Part shown: one piece after another, positions 55,395 to 62,601 of the stretch
How the letters are laid out: every line of letters begins with the position of its first letter
Position numbering within the stretch: position 1 is the stretch's first letter
Source: Polyangiaceae bacterium
GTDB lineage: Bacteria > Myxococcota_A > Polyangia > Polyangiales > Polyangiaceae
DNA: 64,000 nucleotides
Direction of reading: 5' to 3'
NCBI GenBank assembly: GCA_015075635.1
Contig: JABTUA010000001.1
Span: 186,001-250,000, forward strand
Program-made: the position numbers and the translations under genes
The notes under the pieces: model-generated
The model's database searches: none
What the model saw: the letters and a program-made list of their open reading frames with translations, nothing else
Told to the model about the DNA's origin: nothing

Positions 55395-57196
55395 GGCAGG
55401 GCTCCCGTGCAGCGCGCCGAGCTCGGCACCGGCGCGCCGTCTTTCAGCGAGAGCTCGACACCGAAGTCGAAACGCGGCTCTGCGGCGCTCCCGAGCTCGA
55501 GCCCGCAGCTGCGCACGCCCGCGCTGAGCGCGCCGCAGCGACCCTGCTTCGAGCTGGCACGCCGCACGGCCTCGGCGAGCCCGGCCTGGAGCGTTCCCTC
55601 CGGAGTAGCTTGCGCGAGCTTCGCGCAGCTCGAGCCCGGCTCCGGCTTCACACCGGCGAGGTCTCCGAGAAACCGCTGGACCGCGTCAGCGCCTTCGAAG
55701 GGCAGGCTCGGATCGCGCCGCTTCCACACCTTCCAGCGCGCTCCGTCGTGGTGGAGCTCAAATGCCTCCGCGTAGAGCCTCAAGGTCCCGGGATCACCGC
55801 GCGTGATCACGAAGTCGTACCAGCCGAGATCCGGCACGGGGCGCACGAAGGCGGGCGACCACTCCCAGCGTCGCGGCAGCTGGGGCGGCCGATTCTCGGG
55901 CTTGAACGAGAACGGCGACTGCGGGTACTCGGCGAAGCTGAACGAGACCGCTCCGCCGCGCTTGGCCTGGTACATCGCCGCAGCGTGGAGGTAGGGGCTC
56001 CACTTGACGAAGCGCGACCCGTGATCCCAGACCAGGCCCACGACCCGCTGGCCCATCGGGATGCTGTCGAGCGCAACATCCACTCCGGCGAGCTCTTCGC
56101 GTTCGCAGCGCCGGAAGGCTACGGCCACCTCGCGGTAGAAGAGCACGCTGATCAGCGCGGCTCCGGCGTAGACGGGCAGCGCGAGCTTCGGCCGCGGCGC
56201 GGGCAGCGCGAGGAGCGAGAAGAGCGCGCCGACCAGCGCAAACCGGCCATTGATGGGCCAGATCCAGTCGAACGACGCCGGCGCCGCGAAGTAGACCACG
56301 AACGCGACGGGACCGAGCAGCGCCAGCCGGCCGGCGAGGGTGCGACGCAGCGCATCTTCTTCGCTCGCCTTCGTGCCCAGAACGACCACCGCCACGACCA
56401 ACAGCACCCACACGGCCATCAGGTGGTCGTCGGACTTCGACTGGAGCACGTCGAACAGCCACTGACCCACCTCTCGAGAGGAGCGAGCGAGCGGGTGGAA
56501 CGTGGGCTTCGCGCCGGCGAGCAGCGTTCGGGCCGCTGGACTGGTGAGCGCCCAGCCGAGCGCCGCGGCGAGCGCTGGCAGCACAGGGGAGAGAAGGCGC
56601 AGCGTCGAGCGGCGGCCTGCGCCCCAAGCCGTGGCGAGCATGCCGACGGCCAGGAAACCGAAGGGCACGACGTGGGTGTAGAAGGTGACGAGCGCGACGC
56701 CGCTCAGGAGCAGAGCGTGCTTCGGGTCCCAGCTCGAGCGGAGCCGCACCGCCACGGCGAGCCCCCAGAGCGCAAGCGGGATGGCGGCGGCGAAGTTCAC
56801 GAAGCCTAGCACCAAGTGCGCGTTCCAGACCAGCGGACCGGCGAGCAGCGCCAAGCGCCAGTCGCGCCCTAGGGAGAGGAGGAGCGCGCGCAACGAATAG
56901 GGCAAGCCGACGATGGCCGCCGTCAGCACGAGCTTGTTCGCGGTGACCAGCCCGAGCGGGTAGCTGAGCAGGTGGGTCAGCAGGTAATACGTGAGGTACT
57001 GCGTGCGACCGAGGTGGATCTCGAAGTACGGCTCGAAACCGAACGCCGGGTTCCCATAGTCGTGGAGCACGCGGATCGCGGCCAGGTGCTGGGGCAAGTC
57101 CTGAATCGGGAGCTGCTCGACCAGCCACACCGGGACGGCAGCCGCGACGGCGAGCGCGGCGAAGGCGAACGCCCACGCCGTCGAGTGCCGCGTCAT
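55379..57196 (-). CDS. Large polytopic membrane protein, GT-C-like
   Basis: A 605-residue inner-membrane protein with about eleven hydrophobic helices up to residue 350 and a C-terminal soluble part of about 250 residues. The first loop VEQLPIQDLPQHLAAIRVLH has acidic and His residues at the place where GT-C enzymes carry theirs. Another loop has WDHGSRFVKWSPYLHA. The C-terminus contains four Cys that could pair. It starts 3 bases after the MBL-fold gene stop and ends in overlap with moaA. It is therefore the last gene of the run that begins with the RlaP-like pair. The substrate is unknown. Confidence 0.62.
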   Translation of the reverse strand: MTRHSTAWAFAFAALAVAAAVPVWLVEQLPIQDLPQHLAAIRVLHDYGNPAFGFEPYFEIHLGRTQYLTYYLLTHLLSYPLGLVTANKLVLTAAIVGLPYSLRALLLSLGRDWRLALLAGPLVWNAHLVLGFVNFAAAIPLALWGLAVAVRLRSSWDPKHALLLSGVALVTFYTHVVPFGFLAVGMLATAWGAGRRSTLRLLSPVLPALAAALGWALTSPAARTLLAGAKPTFHPLARSSREVGQWLFDVLQSKSDDHLMAVWVLLVVAVVVLGTKASEEDALRRTLAGRLALLGPVAFVVYFAAPASFDWIWPINGRFALVGALFSLLALPAPRPKLALPVYAGAALISVLFYREVAVAFRRCEREELAGVDVALDSIPMGQRVVGLVWDHGSRFVKWSPYLHAAAMYQAKRGGAVSFSFAEYPQSPFSFKPENRPPQLPRRWEWSPAFVRPVPDLGWYDFVITRGDPGTLRLYAEAFELHHDGARWKVWKRRDPSLPFEGADAVQRFLGDLAGVKPEPGSSCAKLAQATPEGTLQAGLAEAVRRASSKQGRCGALSAGVRSCGLELGSAAEPRFDFGVELSLKDGAPVPSSARCTGALPQPPM

Positions 57197-57199
57197 CCG

Positions 57200-57805
57200 T
57201 CAGCCATCGAGGGAGGCCACCAGCTCGCGCAGCACGCGGTGCCCGTCGCGGAAGATGGGCCAGCCGTCGCCGACCAGAATCGCCTGTACCTTGGTGAAAT
57301 CGAGCAGCCGGCGCACCGAGTCCAGCGCCGCCTCGCGGCTCACGAGCTTGTCGTCCGGTAGCAGGTTCAGCGAGCCAGCCTGGTGCGCGCGCACCAGATC
57401 ACCGGTGACCAGCGTGTGCTCCTCGATCAAGAGCGCCAGCTCGCCGTTGGTCTTGGAGCCCTTCATCTCCAGCACGGTGAGGCCGGGCACCGGCTCGTCA
57501 CCCTCCCTGAGCCAGTGCTTGCAGGGGATCGGGAAGCTGTCGCGCTCCGCGATTGGCCCGGCGACCTTGGCCCCGCAGAGCTCGGCGATCTTCTGCGTGT
57601 CCCGCACGTGGTCCGAGCCGGTCACGATGATCAGCGACGCGCCTCCCAGGGCCGCGAGGTGCGCCTCGTCGTGGGGCGAGAGCGGCAAGGGATCGACCAG
57701 CACGTTCCCGCCGGGCCGAACCCAGAGCAGGCTGTGAAAGTCGATGTTGCGCGCCTCGTCGAAGCGCGACCAGCCAAAGAACTCGGGACGGTGGAGCTTC
57801 TTCAT
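57200..57805 (-). CDS. Metallo-beta-lactamase-fold protein
   Basis: A 201-residue protein with the MBL-fold layout. The strand NVLVDPLPLSPHDEAHL (about 34-50) is followed by LIIVTGSDHVRDTQKIAEL. The usual HxHxDH metal motif is reduced to SDHVRD, so not all ligands are conserved. TLVTGDLVRAHQAGSLNLL and ILVGDGWPIFRDGHRVL give the later ligands (Asp and His). The start at 57805 has GGAG upstream. It lies 35 bases downstream of the RlaP-like gene on the same strand. The substrate is unknown; a reduced metal site may mean one metal ion or a non-hydrolytic role. Confidence 0.75.
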   Translation of the reverse strand: MKKLHRPEFFGWSRFDEARNIDFHSLLWVRPGGNVLVDPLPLSPHDEAHLAALGGASLIIVTGSDHVRDTQKIAELCGAKVAGPIAERDSFPIPCKHWLREGDEPVPGLTVLEMKGSKTNGELALLIEEHTLVTGDLVRAHQAGSLNLLPDDKLVSREAALDSVRRLLDFTKVQAILVGDGWPIFRDGHRVLRELVASLDG

Positions 57806-57840
57806 CGACAGGCTCCGGGTATCGCGGAGCACTCGGGAGG

Positions 57841-58944
57841 TCAACGATGGTCCAACATGAGCGCCGTCGCCAGCGCGTCCACCCGCTCGAGATCCACGTC
57901 GTCGGGGAGCGCCGTCTTCTCTGCGGCCTGCTCCATGGCCGACCTGAGCTCACCCGCCGACGCCAGGAGCTGCTCGAAGGGCATCGCCCCGTCACGAATG
58001 GCCGCGAGCTCCCCTGCATCGCTGCGGCGGACGAACAGGTCGCCTTGCTCGAGGGCTTCGAGGCCCATGCGCATCAGGCGGATCAGGTGCATCGCGTGCT
58101 TGGTGTCGTAGCCGTGAGCGCGCTCGAGCTCCGCACGCGCGGGGTTTCGCTGGGCTTGCCAGGTCTGGTACGAGTCCCAGCGCTTCATCGCCGCCCGGTA
58201 GCGTTTCTCGGCGTTCAGCGCGGACACCACCTCCGGCGGCAGCCGGAGCTCTCGGGTCGCCACGGCTCGCATCCGTGCCTCGATGTCGGCTTCGCTCGCG
58301 GAGAGCAGGTCGCGGGTGAGGGCCGCGACCCGCTCCGCCAGCGCGATGCGCGCGGGCTTCGGCATCTCGATGTCGTCGATGCCGTACTGGCGCAGCTTCT
58401 CGGCGATGCCCTGCTCGATCCGGTTCTGGTCGTCGCGACTCAGCGTGCCTCCGCCCGCGGGGAGGCCGAAGTCCTCGCGGGAGGGCTGCTTCGCCGGCGG
58501 CTGGAGCAGCCACGCTCGGTGGGTCTCGATCCTCTGGAGCTGCGCCAGCGCGTAGCCGAGGAAGGTCTGCTGGACCTTCTTGGTCAAAAACCCGTGTCGC
58601 TGGTCGTACAGGCGCCGCCAGGCGGGGGTGTCGAGCAGCCAGTCCCGCGGATCCGCGAACAGGATCTCCAGCGCATTGGGGTTCGCGTTCGCGCAGAGGC
58701 GCACGAACTTGGCGACGTCGAAGATCACGCACTCGGCCTCGGCGCGCTCCCGGGACACCGCGCGCGCGAGCCCTTCGGGCAGCGGTCCTTCGTACTGCTC
58801 GAAGGCGGAGAACAGCGACAACCTGATCGGAAGCGGCGCCACGCAGACTCCGCGCAGGTCCAGATCCGAGCTCTCTCGCGCCGTACCGTGGGCCTGGCTC
58901 CCCGCGACCGTCAGGAAGATGGTGTGCTCGTCGAGCCAACTCAT
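57841..58944 (-). CDS. RlaP-like nucleotidyltransferase 1
   Basis: A 367-residue protein of the pol-beta superfamily, COG3541/RlaP type. The nucleotidyltransferase motif is VAGSQAHGTARESSDLDLRG (about 13-32), with two catalytic Asp in SDLDLRG and the third carboxylate expected near CVIFDVAKFVRL. The rest is helical (about 190-360), ending with NKHAMHLIRLMRM-like segments (YDTKHAMHLIRLMRMG). Known RlaP proteins occur with RNA ligases in RNA repair operons. None is present here. It overlaps the second RlaP-like gene by ATGA (58941-58944), so the two are co-translated. Confidence 0.78.
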   Translation of the reverse strand: MSWLDEHTIFLTVAGSQAHGTARESSDLDLRGVCVAPLPIRLSLFSAFEQYEGPLPEGLARAVSRERAEAECVIFDVAKFVRLCANANPNALEILFADPRDWLLDTPAWRRLYDQRHGFLTKKVQQTFLGYALAQLQRIETHRAWLLQPPAKQPSREDFGLPAGGGTLSRDDQNRIEQGIAEKLRQYGIDDIEMPKPARIALAERVAALTRDLLSASEADIEARMRAVATRELRLPPEVVSALNAEKRYRAAMKRWDSYQTWQAQRNPARAELERAHGYDTKHAMHLIRLMRMGLEALEQGDLFVRRSDAGELAAIRDGAMPFEQLLASAGELRSAMEQAAEKTALPDDVDLERVDALATALMLDHR

Positions 58945-59738
58945 CGACGCTCGCCCTCGCTGAGCGGAGCCAGCCGCAGCCGCACGACGAGCGCCTCGAG
59001 CGCCGCCACGCTGGTGGGTTCGTTCGGGAGCGAGCTCCGATCGTGCGCCTGCTCCAACTCTGCCTCCAGCCGATCCAGGCGCGCGGCGTGTTCGCGGAGC
59101 TCGCGCTCGTCGAGCAACATCGCCTCGGCCCCCACCCGCTTTCGCTCCGAGAGCTCGTCGAGGGCGCTGATGCGGAAACGCTGATTGAGCGCGCCGATGT
59201 TGGCCACGACTTCACCGGTCTGCATGAGGTGAATGCCCGTCAGCAGCACGCGGTAGGCGTAGAGCAGGTGCTTCACGGTCGGCTGTGGCTCCCCGAGGCG
59301 CTTGCGACGGCCGCGGGCGAAGCCTTGGTAGTGCCGCACCGTCGGCCGGGTGACGCAGCCCCGCCCGAGCTCCATCAGCTCCTGGTGGGCGGGCGTGGAC
59401 AGCACGATCAAGGGCGAGAAGAGCTGCTCGAGGACGTAGCCGTTGTGACGGGTCATGAGCCGGGCGAACTTGCGGACGTCGTGCGCCACCCAGTCCAGCT
59501 CGACGCTCGTGCCGTCCGCGATGCTGACGGTCTCGGCCGGCGGGTGCAGGCCCAGGAGCTCCGCGGCCGAGAGCAAGAACGCCCCACGCAGGTCCACGTC
59601 GCTGTCCGGCGAGGCGAACCCGTACAGGTGAGCCCCGCTGATCGTCGCAAACACCGGCTGCGGCCCCTGGCGCACCACCCGAGCCAGGTGCTCGCGATCG
59701 AGCAGCGTCCAGATCTCTTGCTGCTGCTCGGGAGTCAT
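58941..59738 (-). CDS. RlaP-like nucleotidyltransferase 2
   Basis: A 265-residue companion of the preceding protein and the first gene of its run. The motif is TISGAHLYGFASPDSDVDLRG (about 31-51), the RlaP form of G-S-x-x-Y-G-x-A-T-P-D-S-D-x-D-x-R-G with Ala in place of Ser after the first Gly. The third carboxylate region is VELDWVAHDVRKFARL. LLYAYRVLLTGIHLMQTGE is a shared helical block with the first copy. The start at 59738 is favoured because the frame further upstream is Arg-rich. Tandem copies of unequal length suggest a heteromeric enzyme. Confidence 0.77.
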   Translation of the reverse strand: MTPEQQQEIWTLLDREHLARVVRQGPQPVFATISGAHLYGFASPDSDVDLRGAFLLSAAELLGLHPPAETVSIADGTSVELDWVAHDVRKFARLMTRHNGYVLEQLFSPLIVLSTPAHQELMELGRGCVTRPTVRHYQGFARGRRKRLGEPQPTVKHLLYAYRVLLTGIHLMQTGEVVANIGALNQRFRISALDELSERKRVGAEAMLLDERELREHAARLDRLEAELEQAHDRSSLPNEPTSVAALEALVVRLRLAPLSEGERR

Positions 59739-59919
59739 TACATTGCGGTGCCGCGCGCGAACGATCCGAACACCCACACGGCGGCGACGCCCGGGACCTG
59801 GGCGAGCGCCTCGCGAATCCGGGCGAGCGTCGCTGGATCGAGTGAGCGCTCCATGCGCTCTCGAGTCTAGCAAACTTCTCGATCCGGGCGGCCCCGACCC
59901 GCGCTAGGTTGGACCGCGG

Positions 59920-60720
59920 ATGCGAAGCCGGAGCGTCCTCGCGTTGTGCCTCGCTGCCTCCGCGTGCGCGCCCGCGAAAGCGCCCGACCCCGAGCCCAGG
60001 CCCGTGGCGTCGCCGCTCTCCGAAAAGCCCTTCGCCAGCCCCGCGGAGCCGGAGCTCCTCGCGCTCCCGGTCGAGGGCTTCCTCTCCGCCGTCGTCGCCC
60101 TGCCGGGCGGAGCGGAGCGGCTGCCGCTCCTGGTCGTGGCCCATGGCGCCGGCGACAAGCCGGAGTGGCAGTGCGAGTGGTGGTCGGCCGCGCTCGGCTC
60201 CCGCGCGGTCGTGCTCTGTCTGCGCGGCTCGGCGATGTACCCGCGGCGGGCGGACACCGGCTTCTACTTCCGCGATCACCACGCGCTCGGCCGCGAGCTC
60301 GTCGCGGCGCTAGCCGCCGTGGAGCGCGAGCACGGCGCGCGGCTCGCCCAGGGCGCGCCGGTCTTCGCCGGCTTCTCGCAGGGCGCGATCATGGGGGCGC
60401 TGGTCGCGCAGGAGCGCGCGCCGCTCTTCTCGCGCCTGATCCTGATCGAGGGCGGCTACGACGAGTGGAGCGTGGCGAGCGCGAAGAAGCTCGGCCCTGC
60501 CCGCGTGCTCTTCGCCTGCGGGCAGGAGTACTGCGCGAGCCGGGCGCGGACCAGCGTGCAGTGGCTGCGCCGGGCCGGCGTCGAGGCCCGGCTCGAGCAC
60601 GCGCCCGGCGCGGGGCACACCTACGCCGATGCGGTCGGCGACAAGGTGCTCGCGGCGCTGCCGTGGCTGGTCGAGGGAGACGCCCGCTGGGGCGCGCCGC
60701 TCACTTCTTCGCGACGTTGA
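59920..60720 (+). CDS. Alpha/beta hydrolase lipoprotein
   Basis: A 266-residue lipoprotein hydrolase. The signal ends with the lipobox-like AASAC (Cys about 16), then Ala/Pro/Glu-rich spacer. The fold shows LLVVAHGAGDKPEW (about 70-83), the nucleophile elbow AGFSQGAIMG (Ser about 150) and the His in PGAGHTYADAV. The Asp is probably in ACGQEYCASRA or the preceding strand, and is not certain. Dienelactone hydrolase or esterase activity is likely. The last 20 bases overlap the convergent Pro-rich outer-membrane protein. The 181-base gap upstream (59739-59919) shows no clear promoter. Confidence 0.77.
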   Translation: MRSRSVLALCLAASACAPAKAPDPEPRPVASPLSEKPFASPAEPELLALPVEGFLSAVVALPGGAERLPLLVVAHGAGDKPEWQCEWWSAALGSRAVVLCLRGSAMYPRRADTGFYFRDHHALGRELVAALAAVEREHGARLAQGAPVFAGFSQGAIMGALVAQERAPLFSRLILIEGGYDEWSVASAKKLGPARVLFACGQEYCASRARTSVQWLRRAGVEARLEHAPGAGHTYADAVGDKVLAALPWLVEGDARWGAPLTSSRR

Positions 60721-61987
60721 GCCGGCCGGCCTTCGCCGCCTGCTCGCCGCTGGCCGTCTTGTACAGCTCGTCGAGCGCCAGGCTCGCGCCCAGGAAGAAG
60801 CGGGCTTCGGGGCTGTAGAAGATGTTGCGGCGCTGGCTGTCCGGGCCGAGCTGCGGCGAGAGGTTCTCGTACGCCAGGGCGACGCCGAACTCCTTTGTCA
60901 CGTCCACGCTGATCTCGCTGGTGAACAGCGTGTTCACGCCGAAGCGCTTCGGGTCGTTCACCCGCTCGGGCTCGACGCAACCGGTGGCCACGCTGCAGAT
61001 CTCCTGGCTGTCGTTGAACTTGTACTTCCAGAACAAGCTCCAACCCAGGCCGTTGCTCCAGGCCACGCGCTCGTGGATCTGCACGCCGGCCTCGAAGCGC
61101 AGCGGCACGGTGTGCTCGGCGAAGGCGCCGGCGCTGAGCTGGTCCGTGGAAACGGCGCGGCCGTCCGGGTCCATGCGAATGCGGTCCAGGTCGGCGTTGG
61201 TCGGCGTGGTCGCGCGGCTGAACCAGTGCTGGTAGCCCACGGTGAACGCGCCGTTCGCGGTCGGGAACAGCTCCTGATCGCTGCCGGCCAGCGGGATCTG
61301 CTGCCCCACGCCGACGCTGGCGCCGAGCTGGAAGTAGCGGCCATTGTTGGCGCTGACCTTCGAGGTCGGGAAGTCGATGGTCGGGACGCGCAGGCGGAGG
61401 TCGGTCTTGTAGTCACCGTCCTTGGCCAGGTCGCGACCGTAGGCGCCCTGCACGCGGAAGTCCGTGAAGGACCACTCGCCGCGCCGCGTGGTGGAGTCGC
61501 TGTTGGTGAACTCCTTGAACACCCCGAGGTCGGCGCGGATGCTGATGTTCTGCTCGGCGTCGTCGTAGACGTACCAGCGCGGCCGCAGATTGAAGGCCAT
61601 CTCGTAGCTGGGGTTGCGGGTCTGGATGTCCTGGCCGATGCCGACCGTCTCCGTGGACACGCTGTTGCCCCAGACGAACGTGGTGCCGCGCCACTTGAGC
61701 TTCTCGGGCGTCTTCGCCGGCGCTCCGGGCTGACCGGGCTTCTTGCCCGTGTCGGCCTGCGGCGCCGTGCTCGCTCCGAAGGAAATGCCGGCGGCGGGCG
61801 GCGGCGCGGCGGCCGGTGGCGGCTCCGCCGGGGGCGGGGTCGCGGGCGGTGGCTCGGCGGGCGGCGGCTCCGTGGGCGGCGGCTCGGGAGGCGGAGGCTG
61901 AGGCTCCTCGCCCTGGGCAAAGCTCGTGTTCGCGAAAAGGAAAGAGGTCGCTGCGAGCGCGACCCAGCCCAAGCTCCTGCGCTTCAT
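60701..61987 (-). CDS. Outer-membrane beta-barrel protein with Pro-rich linker
   Basis: A 428-residue exported protein. The signal peptide ends NTSFAQG. Residues about 27-70 are a proline ladder built of PPPAEPPP-like units. This should be a stiff periplasm- or wall-spanning linker. About 95-428 alternate strands rich in Trp/Tyr/Phe and Gly (YEMAFNLRPRWYVYDD, TKEFGVALAYENLSPQLG) like an outer-membrane barrel with a roughly 330-residue pore. There are two Cys (ICSVATGC) probably in a loop disulfide. The start has GGAGAACC upstream. A similar Lys/Pro-linker barrel lies at 22280-23185. The cargo is unknown. Confidence 0.75.
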   Translation of the reverse strand: MKRRSLGWVALAATSFLFANTSFAQGEEPQPPPPEPPPTEPPPAEPPPATPPPAEPPPAAAPPPAAGISFGASTAPQADTGKKPGQPGAPAKTPEKLKWRGTTFVWGNSVSTETVGIGQDIQTRNPSYEMAFNLRPRWYVYDDAEQNISIRADLGVFKEFTNSDSTTRRGEWSFTDFRVQGAYGRDLAKDGDYKTDLRLRVPTIDFPTSKVSANNGRYFQLGASVGVGQQIPLAGSDQELFPTANGAFTVGYQHWFSRATTPTNADLDRIRMDPDGRAVSTDQLSAGAFAEHTVPLRFEAGVQIHERVAWSNGLGWSLFWKYKFNDSQEICSVATGCVEPERVNDPKRFGVNTLFTSEISVDVTKEFGVALAYENLSPQLGPDSQRRNIFYSPEARFFLGASLALDELYKTASGEQAAKAGRLNVAKK

Positions 61988-62068
61988 GGTTCTCCTGAGC
62001 CTCGAATGGACGAACGGCCGAGAGGCCGGCCCCGCCTAGGGAGCGGGTAGCTCCCACGGGGGTAGACG

Positions 62069-62085
62069 GGTGTCAACGGGACACC
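62069..62085 (-). promoter_or_regulatory. Inverted repeat with -35-like box upstream of the Pro-rich barrel gene
   Basis: GGTGTC (62069-62074) and GACACC (62080-62085) form a perfect dyad around AACGG. On the minus strand it contains TTGACA (62076 down to 62071), but no good -10 box sits 16-18 bases further on. It could be an operator for the outer-membrane gene starting at 61987, or for the bactofilin at 62232. The 244-base gap has nothing else that I recognise. Confidence 0.3.
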
Positions 62086-62231
62086 GGTCGGCCTCTACAA
62101 GCAGGATCCGGGCCGAGGCTGAGGCTTGGAAGATCCAGGGCATTTCCGCGGAGCAAGGACGAGCGTCACCCCCCGAACGCCCCGGGGCGTTAGCAAGCGG
62201 ACGCGTGCCCTGGCCGGGCTAGGATGCCCCC

Positions 62232-62576
62232 GTGGACCCGACCCTGCCCGCGACGGAGATCACGGCCCTGCTCGGCCGCGGCACGCACTTCGAGGGCAAG
62301 CTCGCCTTCGACGGCCGCGTGCGCATCGACGGCAGCTTCAAGGGCGAGATCAAGAGCGCGGACATCCTGATCGTCGGGGAGGGCGCCGAGGTCGAAGCGG
62401 AGATCGAGGCCGGCACCGTGATCATCAAGGGCGGAAGCGTGACGGGCAACGTGCGCGCCCACCAGGCCATCGAGCTGTACGTCCCCGCGCGCGTCACCGG
62501 CAACCTGCACGCGCCGGAGATCTTCATGGACAAGGGCGTGCAGTTCTCGGGCAACTGCACCATGGCTCCGCTCTGA
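62232..62576 (+). CDS. Bactofilin
   Basis: A 114-residue cytoskeletal protein that forms filaments without nucleotides. The central beta-helix has six-residue rungs visible as FEGKLAFDGRVRIDGSFKGE, ILIVGEGAEVEAEIEAGTVI and IKGGSVTGNVRAHQAIELY. Short disordered ends flank the core. Bactofilins organise cell-shape and polar structures. The start is GTG 62232; the length fits a core-only bactofilin. It is monocistronic in appearance and converges with the GT-C gene at the right edge. Confidence 0.88.
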   Translation: MDPTLPATEITALLGRGTHFEGKLAFDGRVRIDGSFKGEIKSADILIVGEGAEVEAEIEAGTVIIKGGSVTGNVRAHQAIELYVPARVTGNLHAPEIFMDKGVQFSGNCTMAPL

Positions 62577-62601
62577 CTTCGGCTTCGCTCTCGCGCCTTC
62601 C

